From the NCBI GenBank assembly GCA_030655775.1, contig JAUSPI010000220.1, positions 1 to 52,960 of the forward strand: DNA of 52,960 bases, read 5' to 3'. Below the pieces are notes generated by a model. It saw only the letters and a list, made by a program, of their open reading frames with translations. It did no database searches and was not told the origin of the DNA. Within the stretch, counting starts at the first letter, position 1. Every line of letters begins with the position of its first letter. Positions 41,060-49,753 of the stretch are shown piece after piece. The DNA comes from Syntrophales bacterium. Its GTDB lineage: Bacteria > Desulfobacterota > Syntrophia > Syntrophales > JADFWA01. The position numbers and the translations under genes are program-made.

Positions 41060-41296
41060 GTTTAAAGTCTAAAGTTTAAAGTTGACAATCTCGTAAAAAG
41101 TCAAATTTCTACCCTTTTCGTCATTCCCGCGAAAGCGGGAATCCAGTAAATTCAATCTGTTATAGACTCCCGCTTTCACGGGAGTGACGTACAAAATGAC
41201 TTTTTACGAAACCATCAAAGTTTAAAGTCTAAAGTTTCGAGCTTGTAAAAGGTTTCAAGACCCTGGACTTCAAACTTGAAACCTCAAACTTGAAAC
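41055..41296. repeat. 7-bp words flanking TIR-bounded repeat copy E, between dxs and tlyA
   Basis: Copy E spans 41084-41216 (ends tctcgtaaaaagtca and tgactttttacgaaacc) and holds a cattcccgcgaaagcgggaa hairpin with its mirror gcccgctttcacgggag-like partner. On both sides are words such as aagtttaaagtct and cttgaaact that fill the rest of the gap. No gene here. Confidence 0.8.
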
Positions 41297-43174
41297 TCAT
41301 TTACCCATCATCTTACGGACAGTGTTCGCAATACCGTCCTCGTCAATACCGTACATGCTTCTCAATTCTGTCTGAGTTGCGTGTTCCACAAACTCATCCT
41401 TGATTCCAAGTCTTTTTACGGTAACATCATATATCCCCGCTTTTTCAAACAGCTCAAGGACAGCGCTCCCGAAGCCCCCCATCAAGACATTTTCCTCAAC
41501 GGTAATGACCTTCTTTATAGATTTAGCAACATCGCACAAAAGTTCTTCGTCAAGGGGCTTTACAAAGCGGCTATTGATGACCATTGCACTTATCCCTTCG
41601 TCTTTTAGATTTTCAGCGGCGGCAACGGCAGAACATACAGTAGACCCTATAGCGACGATTGCGATGTCGCTTCCATCAAGAATAACTTCACCCTTTCCGA
41701 TCTCAAGAGACCTTGGTGTGTCGTCAATAGAAACACCGACCCCCCTTCCCCGGGGATATCTCACCGATGCTGGACATCCACACTCAACGGCGGTTTTAAG
41801 CATGTGCTGGAATTCATTTTCATCTTTTGGGGCCATAACAACAATATTGGGAATTGATCTCAGGTAGGAATAATCGAACAGACCGTGATGAGTGGCACCA
41901 TCTTTTCCGACGAATCCCCCCCGATCGAGAGCAAGAACCACCGGTAGTTTCTGGGCACAGATATCATGGAGTACCTGGTCATATGCCCTCTGCATGAAGG
42001 TCGAATAGATTGTTACCACCGGTATAAACCCTTCAGTGGCGAGACCGGCAGCAAATGTAGCCCCGTGCTGTTCCGCTATACCGACGTCATAAAACCTGCC
42101 AGGCATCTCTTCTGCAAATTGCTCAAGTCCCGTCCCGTGAGTCATAGCAGCCGTTATTGCGACGATCCTTGAATCTTCACGGGCCAGTTTCACCATCGTT
42201 TTCCCGAACATTTCCGTATAAGACGGGTCAGAATTACTGTCTACGAGGTTTGTGCCGGTAGTTATGTCGAAAGGACCGATACCATGAAATCTCGATGGTT
42301 CCTCCTCTGCGAACTTGTATCCCTTTCCTTTTTTAGTGATAACGTGAACCAGGACAGGCCTGTTGAGCTTCTTTACGTTTTCCAGGTTTTTTATCAGGTG
42401 ATCCAGTCTGTGCCCTTCAAGCGGGCCTACGTACTGGAAACCAAGTTCTTCAAAGATGACACCCGGGACGAAAAATGCTTTCAGCGATTCTTCTGCCTGT
42501 CTTGTAAACTTCAGCATCTTGTCCCCGATACCCGGTATTGTTTTTATAAAGTTCTTAATCTCAGATCTCATTTTCGTGATACGTTGCCCCGTCATGAGAC
42601 GGTTCAAATAGGACGACATGGCACCCACATTGGGAGAAATGGACATTTCGTTGTCATTGAGTATAATTAAAAGATCCTTATTTCTGCCGCCTGTCCAGTT
42701 CAATCCCTCAAAGGCCATTCCGGCAGTCATCGAACCATCACCGATTACGGCAATCACCTTGAAGCCCTCGTTTTTGAGACATCTGGCCTCGGCGATACCG
42801 GCGGCGGCGGATATCGATGTACTGCTGTGACCGACATTGAAGACGTCGTAGTCGCTCTCTTCCCTCCTGGGAAAACCGCTCAACCCCCCTTTCTGACGGA
42901 GGGTGTGAAACCGGTCTTTCCTGCCGGTAATTATCTTATGGGCATAGGACTGGTGCCCGACATCCCATATAAGCTTATCCTCAGGGGTGTCAAAGACATA
43001 GTGGATTGCAAGTGTCAGTTCCACAACACCGAGAGACGAGGCTAAGTGTCCGCCGCTTTTGGAGACTGTTTCAATTATTTTTCCCCTGATTTCCCCTGCC
43101 AGGACGTTTAATTCGGCAAATCCAAGCTTTTTGATGTCGTGGGGGAAATCAATTTTTTCTAATATGCTGTCCAT
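41297..43174 (-). CDS. dxs: 1-deoxy-D-xylulose-5-phosphate synthase
   Basis: 625 residues. The TPP motif GDGSMTAGMAFEGLNWTGG..NDN and the N-terminal HQSYAHKIITGR are complete, and the pyrimidine and C-terminal domains follow (GIAEQHGATFAAGLA). It makes DXP from pyruvate and glyceraldehyde 3-phosphate, the first step of the MEP pathway. It is downstream of ispA and upstream of tlyA in one operon. Confidence 0.96.
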   Translation of the reverse strand: MDSILEKIDFPHDIKKLGFAELNVLAGEIRGKIIETVSKSGGHLASSLGVVELTLAIHYVFDTPEDKLIWDVGHQSYAHKIITGRKDRFHTLRQKGGLSGFPRREESDYDVFNVGHSSTSISAAAGIAEARCLKNEGFKVIAVIGDGSMTAGMAFEGLNWTGGRNKDLLIILNDNEMSISPNVGAMSSYLNRLMTGQRITKMRSEIKNFIKTIPGIGDKMLKFTRQAEESLKAFFVPGVIFEELGFQYVGPLEGHRLDHLIKNLENVKKLNRPVLVHVITKKGKGYKFAEEEPSRFHGIGPFDITTGTNLVDSNSDPSYTEMFGKTMVKLAREDSRIVAITAAMTHGTGLEQFAEEMPGRFYDVGIAEQHGATFAAGLATEGFIPVVTIYSTFMQRAYDQVLHDICAQKLPVVLALDRGGFVGKDGATHHGLFDYSYLRSIPNIVVMAPKDENEFQHMLKTAVECGCPASVRYPRGRGVGVSIDDTPRSLEIGKGEVILDGSDIAIVAIGSTVCSAVAAAENLKDEGISAMVINSRFVKPLDEELLCDVAKSIKKVITVEENVLMGGFGSAVLELFEKAGIYDVTVKRLGIKDEFVEHATQTELRSMYGIDEDGIANTVRKMMGK

Positions 43175-43183
43175 GTTAAGTTC

Positions 43184-43256
43184 CGAGTTTAAAGTTCAAA
43201 GTTTATAGTTTCGGGTTTCGTGTTTTTAACTTTAAACTTGAAACTCGGAACTATTT
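43184..43256. repeat. Inverted 7-bp word array between ispA and dxs
   Basis: One arm reads agttccgagtttaaagttc, the other gaacttgaaactcgg-like with taaact words; together they can form a long imperfect hairpin. It fills the whole 84-bp gap, so it separates these two genes within the operon. Confidence 0.75.
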
Positions 43257-43258
43257 GT

Positions 43259-44167
43259 TCACGATCTTCTTTCAATTATATATTTTGCTATCATTCTCAG
43301 GGGTTCTGCCCTGCTGTCGAATTGTGCGATATCTGACAGGGCGTTATCCACAAGTTCACGGGCCTTTTTCCTCGATGCTTCAAGACCGAAAAGGGCAGGA
43401 AACGTAACCTTGCCGCGCGACCGGTCACTTCCTATATCCTTGCCAAGTGTTTCCTGATCCCCCTCAACGTCAAGAATATCGTCCGCTATCTGAAAGGCAA
43501 GTCCGATGTTCCTGCCGTAATCTGAAAGGGCGTCAATCTCATTCTTGCCGGCGCCGGATAAGACGGCGCCTGCCCTGACAGAGGTGGTAATCATCGCCCC
43601 CGTCTTATGCGTATGGATGTAATCGAGGGTTTCTTCGCCAACCTCCTTTCCCTCCGATTGTACATCAACAACCTGCCCGCCGACCATACCGAGGAACCCT
43701 GCGGCTTCCGAGATATCGCTGATTACGGCGAGGAGTCTGTCGGGAGGGGTTTCGCCGACAAACTCTCTTTTTGACATCAGACGGAAGGCCTCCGTGAGGA
43801 GGGCGTCACCGGCCAGAATGGCGATATCTTCGCCGAATACCTTGTGGTTTGTGGGCTTTCCCCTCCTGTAATCGTCGTCATCAATGACGGGGAGATCATC
43901 GTGGATCAGGGAGTAGGTGTGAATCAGCTCTAACGCACAGGCCACAGGAAGCACTGTTTCAATGTTTCCCCCAACGGCTTCCGCGGAGGCCATGCACAAG
44001 ATCGGCCGTAGCCTTTTTCCTCCGGCAAATACGCTGTACCTTACAGATTTAAAAATGGTGGACGGAAAAGTATCCTCTCCGGGAAGGTACCTGTCAAGGG
44101 CTTCATCGACGATATTTTTTCTCGCCTTCAGATAGTCATCCAGGGATATTTTCTTTTCAGGGGTCAC
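43259..44167 (-). CDS. ispA: Polyprenyl (farnesyl/geranyl-type) diphosphate synthase
   Basis: 302 residues from a GTG start at 44167, chosen because GGGGGAGG lies 6 bases before it (an ATG at 44212 would lengthen it into xseB). First Asp-rich motif [17 protein letters not shown], second motif [13 protein letters not shown], and GGKRLRPIL. It condenses IPP with allylic diphosphates. Chain length cannot be set from sequence alone; the two residues before the first motif (LI) are small, which favours FPP or GGPP. Overlaps xseB by 11 bases. Confidence 0.93.
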   Translation of the reverse strand: MTPEKKISLDDYLKARKNIVDEALDRYLPGEDTFPSTIFKSVRYSVFAGGKRLRPILCMASAEAVGGNIETVLPVACALELIHTYSLIHDDLPVIDDDDYRRGKPTNHKVFGEDIAILAGDALLTEAFRLMSKREFVGETPPDRLLAVISDISEAAGFLGMVGGQVVDVQSEGKEVGEETLDYIHTHKTGAMITTSVRAGAVLSGAGKNEIDALSDYGRNIGLAFQIADDILDVEGDQETLGKDIGSDRSRGKVTFPALFGLEASRKKARELVDNALSDIAQFDSRAEPLRMIAKYIIERRS

Positions 44168-44393
44168 TTTTATCCTCCCCCTTGAAGGGCTGAATATCCA
44201 ATCCCTCTTCATTCTTGAGAAGGACTTCTATCCGCCTCTCCGCTTCATCGAGCTTTTTGGCGCAGAACCGTGAGAGTCTGATCCCTTCTTCAAAAGATTT
44301 GAGGGATTCCTCCAGGGTCAGGTCCCCGCTTTCCATCTCCCTTACAGTGTCTTCTAACTTTTTCAATGCCTCTTCAAATTTTTCTTCTGCCAT
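44157..44393 (-). CDS. xseB: Exodeoxyribonuclease VII small subunit
   Basis: 78 residues, normal length. The family motif is complete: [32 protein letters not shown], ending with coiled-coil-like ALRRIEVLL. It regulates the XseA catalytic subunit. It starts 6 bases after the xseA stop and overlaps ispA. Confidence 0.95.
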   Translation of the reverse strand: MAEEKFEEALKKLEDTVREMESGDLTLEESLKSFEEGIRLSRFCAKKLDEAERRIEVLLKNEEGLDIQPFKGEDKSDP

Positions 44394-44399
44394 TTTCTA

Positions 44400-45728
44400 T
44401 CACTCCGGTAAAACCTCTGTAACCTTAGCGTTAAAGCTTCCCGATGAGACCTTTACGGAAACATCGTCTCCAACAGTTACCGCACTTGACTCTTTAATGA
44501 TGCTGCCCTCAGGGAGTTTTTTGGCGATGCCGTAGCCCCTCTTTAGCACGGAGAGAGGGCTCAGCATGTCAAGCATCGACAGGTTGCCTTCAACCCTGTT
44601 TTTCAAGGTATCCATGTAGTAAAAAAGCCCGGCTGTCATGCTTTTTTCCAGATTTTCAAGTATGAGCTTGTTGTCCCGTACGTCCGTCATCGGACTCATG
44701 TATATGAGATTTCCCCCCAGATTGTGCACGATGCTCTTCCGCCCGTCCAGTTCACGGGCGGTTACGGTTGTAAACCGGGCAGTTATATCGTCAATGCCTA
44801 TGCGCATATCGGCAATCTTCCTCCGGGGATCTCTGATCCGCTCTCTGAGGAGAAAGATCTTTTCTCTCAACATATTCTTTACCCTGCGGTTGTTGCCGAT
44901 CATCCTCACACGGAGGTTCTCCAGCGATTCAATCAGTTCACGTCTCATCGGTACAACCAGCTCGGCAGCCGCGGAAGGTGTCGGTGCCCTGAGATCGGCG
45001 ACGAAATCCGCAATGGTGAAGTCAATCTCGTGACCGACGGCCGAGATAACGGGGATTCTGGAATTAAAGATACTCCTCGCAACCCCTTCATCATTGAACG
45101 GGGCAAGGTCTTCAAGAGATCCGCCCCCCCTGGCCAGGATGATAACGTCAATATCGGGAATTGCATTCAGATCGGCTAAAGCCTCGATTATCTCAGGTGG
45201 AGCTTCCGTTCCCTGTACCCTTACCGGGGCAATCAGTATGTCGACAGAAGAAAACCTCCTTTTTGTGACGTTGAGAATGTCCCTGATAGCGGCGCCCGTC
45301 GGTGATGTGACAACCCCGATTCTACGGGGAAGGAAAGGAGTCAATTTCTTATGGGACGGATCAAAGAGACCCTCCTTCTCCAGGCGCGCCTTGAGCTGTT
45401 CGAAGGCTAATTGGAGGGCGCCGATGCCTTTCGGTTCGATAGCGTCAACGATCAGTTGATATTCCCCTCTCGGCTGATAGACGCTGAGCCGTGCCCTGCA
45501 AATGACGTTCATTCCATCGTCAATATCGAATGGTACCATTTTAGAGAACTGGCGGAAGATGACCGCCCGTATCTGGCTATTCTCGTCCTTGAGCGTAAAG
45601 TATAGATGACCGGAGCCGGGCCGGCGCAGGTTGGAAATTTCACCCTCGACCCAGACCGCATCGAAACTCGACTCCAGTAGAACTTTTATGCTGGTCGTCA
45701 ATTCAGTGACAGTAAAGACATTCTTCAT
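44400..45728 (-). CDS. xseA: Exodeoxyribonuclease VII large subunit
   Basis: 442 residues from ATG 45728 (MKNVFTVTELTTSIK), the standard start; the frame runs 15 codons further up but those do not fit. N-terminal OB domain (WVEGEISNLRRPGSGHLYFTLKD), catalytic region with GVVTSPTGAAIRDIL, ARGGGSLEDLAPFNDE, SAVGHEIDFTIADFVADLRAPTPSAAAE, and a coiled-coil C-terminus. With XseB it degrades single-stranded DNA from either end. Head of the operon. Confidence 0.95.
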   Translation of the reverse strand: MKNVFTVTELTTSIKVLLESSFDAVWVEGEISNLRRPGSGHLYFTLKDENSQIRAVIFRQFSKMVPFDIDDGMNVICRARLSVYQPRGEYQLIVDAIEPKGIGALQLAFEQLKARLEKEGLFDPSHKKLTPFLPRRIGVVTSPTGAAIRDILNVTKRRFSSVDILIAPVRVQGTEAPPEIIEALADLNAIPDIDVIILARGGGSLEDLAPFNDEGVARSIFNSRIPVISAVGHEIDFTIADFVADLRAPTPSAAAELVVPMRRELIESLENLRVRMIGNNRRVKNMLREKIFLLRERIRDPRRKIADMRIGIDDITARFTTVTARELDGRKSIVHNLGGNLIYMSPMTDVRDNKLILENLEKSMTAGLFYYMDTLKNRVEGNLSMLDMLSPLSVLKRGYGIAKKLPEGSIIKESSAVTVGDDVSVKVSSGSFNAKVTEVLPE

Positions 45729-45890
45729 AAAAATAAGCTCATCCGTATAAGTGCGATGATTGTCATCTAACAAAGGTATTGAGACGTTGCAAGAAATTTA
45801 TTTTACGTTCGCCTGTCTGTCTGCTGCTATGGAAATCTTCCGACAAAAAAGGCCTCATCCATGGGGCCCGTTTACTGCTTTATATATGAT

Positions 45891-45989
45891 TATGAGATCG
45901 GGGACAGCCGCTTATTTCTTACATGATACGTCTGTTTCTATTCAACGTCCGTCAATTCCACATAGCTCGTCTCTGTTGAGAGATGGCAG
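45891..45989. repeat. Direct repeat flanking VapBC, left copy
   Basis: Roughly 90% identical over 98 bp to 46797-46894. Starts gatcggggacagccgc and contains cgtccgtcaattcca. Neither copy encodes a clear protein. The surrounding 45729-46104 holds no gene. It starts about 160 bp upstream of xseA and may be residue of a mobile element. Confidence 0.8.
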
Positions 45990-46104
45990 ATACATGGACT
46001 TTAAGAATTGGCTATGGAGTTATTATATTGATTCCCTTTGCACATTTTATGGAACGCAAAGCTTTCCGGAAGCCTGTTTTTTGGACGATCCGGTGAAGCA
46101 CTGG

Positions 46105-46500
46105 TTATGTGTCGATTGTCTCCAGTCCCAGGAACTTCACCATCGGATCGAAATCTCTGTCGTCATGCAGCAATGGTAGCTGGTAGTGGATACAAAAAGT
46201 TCCAATCATGACGTCTGTGGTTTTTCTCACAGTCACGCCTTTTCTCCTCAGAAGTCTATAGTTCATTGCGCTCTCTAAGGCCAATACCTTTCCCCCCATT
46301 GGCATAAATGGAATGCGTAAAAGAAGATCCCTTGCAATTTTGAAGTCCTTATCGCGTTGAAATCCCTGAAGTACTTCGGTCAGGATGAGACCGCCTATTA
46401 TAATGGGTGTATTTCCAAGTGAAGAATCAAGCCAGTCCGTCTGTGCCGTTTTGTTGCCGTTGAAGTAGTCGATCCAGACAGAGGAATCTACGAGAATCAT
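46105..46500 (-). CDS. vapC: VapC-type PIN-domain toxin
   Basis: 131 residues. PIN acids are in place: Asp5 (ILVDSSVWIDYF), Glu42 (LTEVLQGF), Asp96 (KTTDVMIG) and the C-terminal HDDRDFD (about 113-116). These coordinate Mg2+ for RNA cleavage. It overlaps the antitoxin by four bases (ATGA). Upstream promoter and operator precede the antitoxin; the pair lies between direct repeats, so it may have arrived by transfer. Confidence 0.92.
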   Translation of the reverse strand: MILVDSSVWIDYFNGNKTAQTDWLDSSLGNTPIIIGGLILTEVLQGFQRDKDFKIARDLLLRIPFMPMGGKVLALESAMNYRLLRRKGVTVRKTTDVMIGTFCIHYQLPLLHDDRDFDPMVKFLGLETIDT

Positions 46501-46691
46501 TTGTCTAACCTCATCTCGTCGAGATTACCGGTCCACTTGAGCTTCCCTCGAAAACCCTTGATTTCTTTCTGGCCTTTCACTTGCACCAGCAATTTCAACC
46601 CCTCTTCTATGGCAGCTTTTTTTGTTTTCAGGCCGGACACCTTTATGGCGGCTTCCATCAGATCGTCATCAATGACTACATTTGTTCTCAT
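46497..46691 (-). CDS. vapB: VapB-type antitoxin
   Basis: 64 residues. An N-terminal ribbon-helix-helix-like segment (TNVVIDDDLMEAAIKVSGLKTKKAAIEEGLKLLV) binds DNA, and the C-terminal part (GFRGKLKWTGNLDEMRLDK) would wrap the toxin. It is the first gene of the vapBC operon and is expected to repress it. Confidence 0.9.
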   Translation of the reverse strand: MRTNVVIDDDLMEAAIKVSGLKTKKAAIEEGLKLLVQVKGQKEIKGFRGKLKWTGNLDEMRLDK

Positions 46692-46703
46692 TTCTTGCCT
46701 CTT

Positions 46704-46733
46704 ATGTGTATTATTTGTTCATATTATACACAT
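46704..46733 (-). promoter_or_regulatory. Candidate vapBC operator overlapping a -10 box
   Basis: Perfect 8-bp arms atgtgtat (46704-46711) and atacacat (46726-46733), 14 bp apart, sit 13 bases upstream of the vapB ATG. On the minus strand a TATAAT lies at 46728-46723, inside the palindrome, with a weak TTCCAA 17 bases before it. Binding of VapB here would block transcription, as in other VapBC systems. Confidence 0.6.
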
Positions 46734-46796
46734 TAATTAGACTGTTTGGAAGGTTTATTTTGGGGGGTGCATGTAAAGCATTCCGTCGTTTAATTG

Positions 46797-46894
46797 TATG
46801 GGATCGGGGACAGCCGCTTTTCTTACATGATACGGCCTGTTTCTACTCAACGTCCGTCAATTCCATATAGCTCGTCTCTGTTGATGGATAGCAG
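46797..46894. repeat. Direct repeat flanking VapBC, right copy
   Basis: Second copy of the 45891-45989 repeat, 906 bp downstream in the same orientation. Differences are a two-base gap and scattered substitutions. The remaining 46895-47180 is A/T-rich and shows nothing else. Confidence 0.8.
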
Positions 46895-47180
46895 CTGTCA
46901 CTACTGCAGGAGTTAGGATACTAATCGAAGGTATAATAAAGCTGTATGTAATTTTTGAATTTGATGGTATTGATCAAGGTATATGACGGCTATCTGAACT
47001 TAGCTCAATGAAGAAAACACCTACAAGTCCACAACCTATATCGGCTAACAAAAGTGCAGAATATCGCTTGAAATCTTCGATATGACAACAAAACGGACCT
47101 GACCCTATTATTCTCCTATACAATGAGCCGGTATTTAATAACGTAATCATATCGGGGGAACTTTTAGTGCTTAGCTTTTT

Positions 47181-49472
47181 TTACATCGCACTTCCGGTGA
47201 GTAAAAACGCTGCCCAGTAAAAGGGCTGCGGGTATTGTTTTTTAACTTTGAGCTGCGCCTGTTGCAAGGCGTCATCTTTGCTCATCTTCGATAGATTGGT
47301 ATAAAAATTAACCATCAAATCGCGGGTTGCCTCGTCATCCACCTGCCATAAGCTGGATATCAACGAGCGCGCTCCGGCATAAAGGAAGCCGCGAGTAAAG
47401 CCGACAACATCATCTCCTGTTGCCACTTTTCCCAGAGCCGTTTCACAGGCGCTGAGAGTGACCAAATCGGCGCTCAAAGATAAATTATAAAGGTCAGCTG
47501 CTCTCAATAGTCCATCATTATTTCTATCTGCGGCCAGCAGCAGCGCTGAATTAAGCGGCTTATCCAGATCAAATACGCCATGGACAGCCAGATGAATGAC
47601 GGAATATTTGCTCCCAAAATTTAGCAGATTGGTTTTTGATGCCTCACTGCGTAAAAGAACATTGGATTTTGGAATGATCTTGCCAATGGCCAGGGCCTCG
47701 TCCTGCGCGAATTTCAAATCATATTTCGGATCGTCCAGCTTCGGATTGCCGAAAATCAGGGCGCCTCTATCTTCTTGCTTCGCCCGCTCCTTGAGGAAAC
47801 TCAGAACGCTGGCGCTGGGCAGCATCCGTATGCTGAAGCGGTCAATCAGGTATTCGTTGCTGTCGGAAAGGGCGGCAAAAGGCAAATAGTGTAAAGAGCC
47901 ATGTGGAACGATAATCAGTTTTTTTGTTTTAATTGCGGGAGCTGCCAAAGTAAATATTTGGCGGTATAGCGTCCGGCTGTATTGGTTGAATTCCGGCAAA
48001 TTTCGTGTCGTAATATTTTTGCGCAGGCCATCAATATTATTTTCCAAATCCGCTACCGGCAGCTTCTGCGCCACAATTGTCTTGCCTGTTAAAATAAAAA
48101 CATACCATTCTTTGCCCGCGCAATAATATTCCAGCAGTGTTTCATCGTCTTTAATCTTGTTTTGGATCTCCGCCGTCGCCGGTGTGGTTACGGAAACGAG
48201 AGCCGCCAGTTCCGGCGCTTTTTCCTGCAGATCTTTTTTCAGTGCTAAAACGACAGCACGGCTTTTTTTCTGATTTTCTTTGTCCTCGACTTGCGCCACA
48301 ACAGCTAAATTATCTTCGACCTTATCAAGCTGGGCCAAAGTTGTTTTGATTTGCTCTGTCTGTCCGCCGCGGACGTTTATGTCCTTTTGCGAAGCAAGTA
48401 AGTCCACCAGGGCGCGGGCTTTGGCACGCTCCACGTAAGCAAACGCTTCTGCGTAACGGCCGTCAGCAAGAAGCAGCGCCGTCAATTCAGCGTAAGCCGT
48501 TTGTTTATCGCCGACAAAGCCGATGCGTCCCGCTTCGGAATTAATCGAAGAGCGCTGCTTTTCAATGACGTCAATTGCTTTTTTGAGCATGTCTTCCGCA
48601 GTGCTTTTCCGGCCTTCGGCCAAAGCAATTTTGGCCCGATCCAGCAGCACAATCCAGTAAATGCCGCCGATCTGCTCAATCTGCGGATGTCCTAAAAGCT
48701 GGTCATATCCTTCTGTTGCTTCCTTTATGTTTCCGGTTTCGTAAAGACTTTTCGATAAGATATAAAGTTTGGGTATCTCCTGGAAGGTCTGATCGAAGAA
48801 TGCTGTAATTAACCCCGTTACTTTTGCATCCGGGTGCTTGATGGCAGCCAGAGCATTGTCATATTCTTTCAATGCCATGTAAATCCGCGCCAGTGCGCTG
48901 TATTTTGGGGGGCCGTTCATGACGTTCATGTCTGTGATGCTTATATTTTGCAGTGAATCAGCAATTTTTTGAGCATCCGCCTTATTTCCGGTCAGGGCAT
49001 GAGCAACACCAAGAACATCATAAATGTCGATCAGTTGAGATGTATAAAATGTACTTTTCTCACGTCCCCCTTCATGCAATAGTTTATAAGCAAGGGCGCC
49101 TTCCTGAATGGCCTTCTGAGGCTCCCCCTGGTCCAGATAAACAGAACCGCGAAGGATTTGCGGATAAACGGTGAGATCGGAACCGACATAAGTTCTCTCG
49201 CCCTGATCGATCTGCTTTTGCAGCAGGTCTGTTGTGGCGAGCGCTTTGCTGTAGTTGCGAATTCCATTGTAAGAGGCGGCCAGTAAATAAAGCTGGAAGG
49301 AAGACAGCGTACCGCCTTCATCAAGTTCTGGTTGGAGCATATTAATGATTTCATGGATCTGCTGTTTCTGGGCATAGCTGCTTAACTTGATATCTTTAGA
49401 TAAGGCGCAGGCCGACAAGAAACAAGATAGCAGCAATATGGCTAATCTTGTGGAATACTTTTTAAGTTTCAT
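47181..49472 (-). CDS. CHAT-domain protease lipoprotein with TPR repeats
   Basis: 763 residues from ATG 49472, which has GGAGAAAATAAT ahead of it. A lipoprotein signal with lipobox LSAC targets the envelope. The middle (about 50-400) is TPR-rich (YLLAASYNGIRNYSKALAT, YAEAFAYVERAKARALVDLL). The C-terminal CHAT domain, a caspase-fold peptidase, carries catalytic His631 (LAVHGVFD) and Cys676 (LSACETAL), and the family's IVPHGSLHYLPFAAL. CHAT proteins often act in regulated proteolysis or cell death, but export as a lipoprotein points to an envelope role. No obvious substrate gene is next to it. Confidence 0.9.
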   Translation of the reverse strand: MKLKKYSTRLAILLLSCFLSACALSKDIKLSSYAQKQQIHEIINMLQPELDEGGTLSSFQLYLLAASYNGIRNYSKALATTDLLQKQIDQGERTYVGSDLTVYPQILRGSVYLDQGEPQKAIQEGALAYKLLHEGGREKSTFYTSQLIDIYDVLGVAHALTGNKADAQKIADSLQNISITDMNVMNGPPKYSALARIYMALKEYDNALAAIKHPDAKVTGLITAFFDQTFQEIPKLYILSKSLYETGNIKEATEGYDQLLGHPQIEQIGGIYWIVLLDRAKIALAEGRKSTAEDMLKKAIDVIEKQRSSINSEAGRIGFVGDKQTAYAELTALLLADGRYAEAFAYVERAKARALVDLLASQKDINVRGGQTEQIKTTLAQLDKVEDNLAVVAQVEDKENQKKSRAVVLALKKDLQEKAPELAALVSVTTPATAEIQNKIKDDETLLEYYCAGKEWYVFILTGKTIVAQKLPVADLENNIDGLRKNITTRNLPEFNQYSRTLYRQIFTLAAPAIKTKKLIIVPHGSLHYLPFAALSDSNEYLIDRFSIRMLPSASVLSFLKERAKQEDRGALIFGNPKLDDPKYDLKFAQDEALAIGKIIPKSNVLLRSEASKTNLLNFGSKYSVIHLAVHGVFDLDKPLNSALLLAADRNNDGLLRAADLYNLSLSADLVTLSACETALGKVATGDDVVGFTRGFLYAGARSLISSLWQVDDEATRDLMVNFYTNLSKMSKDDALQQAQLKVKKQYPQPFYWAAFLLTGSAM

Positions 49473-49753
49473 ATTATTTTCTCCGTTTGCCGCCTGGTTT
49501 CCCGGCGGTGCCACAGTACTTCAAACATTACTGTTTGTACTCTCGCATGGTTCTCAAAATCCGTCAATCATTGCTTTCAGGAAGATGTGCATGAGTTCGT
49601 GAGATGGATAGTCGAGCTTCTTAGTCGTAGCACCCTTCTATCTGTAATCAATGAACCGGTCCGGTTACTGGGCATGTGACTTTGAAATCATATATCCTGA
49701 TTTTGATCTCACTTATCGCTTTCATGAAAATTATGGTGCGGCAGACACGTCTT

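Noticed and set aside
45760-46179. 139-codon plus-strand frame
   Set aside because: It runs through the direct repeat and into vapC antisense, has no binding site and looks like no known protein.
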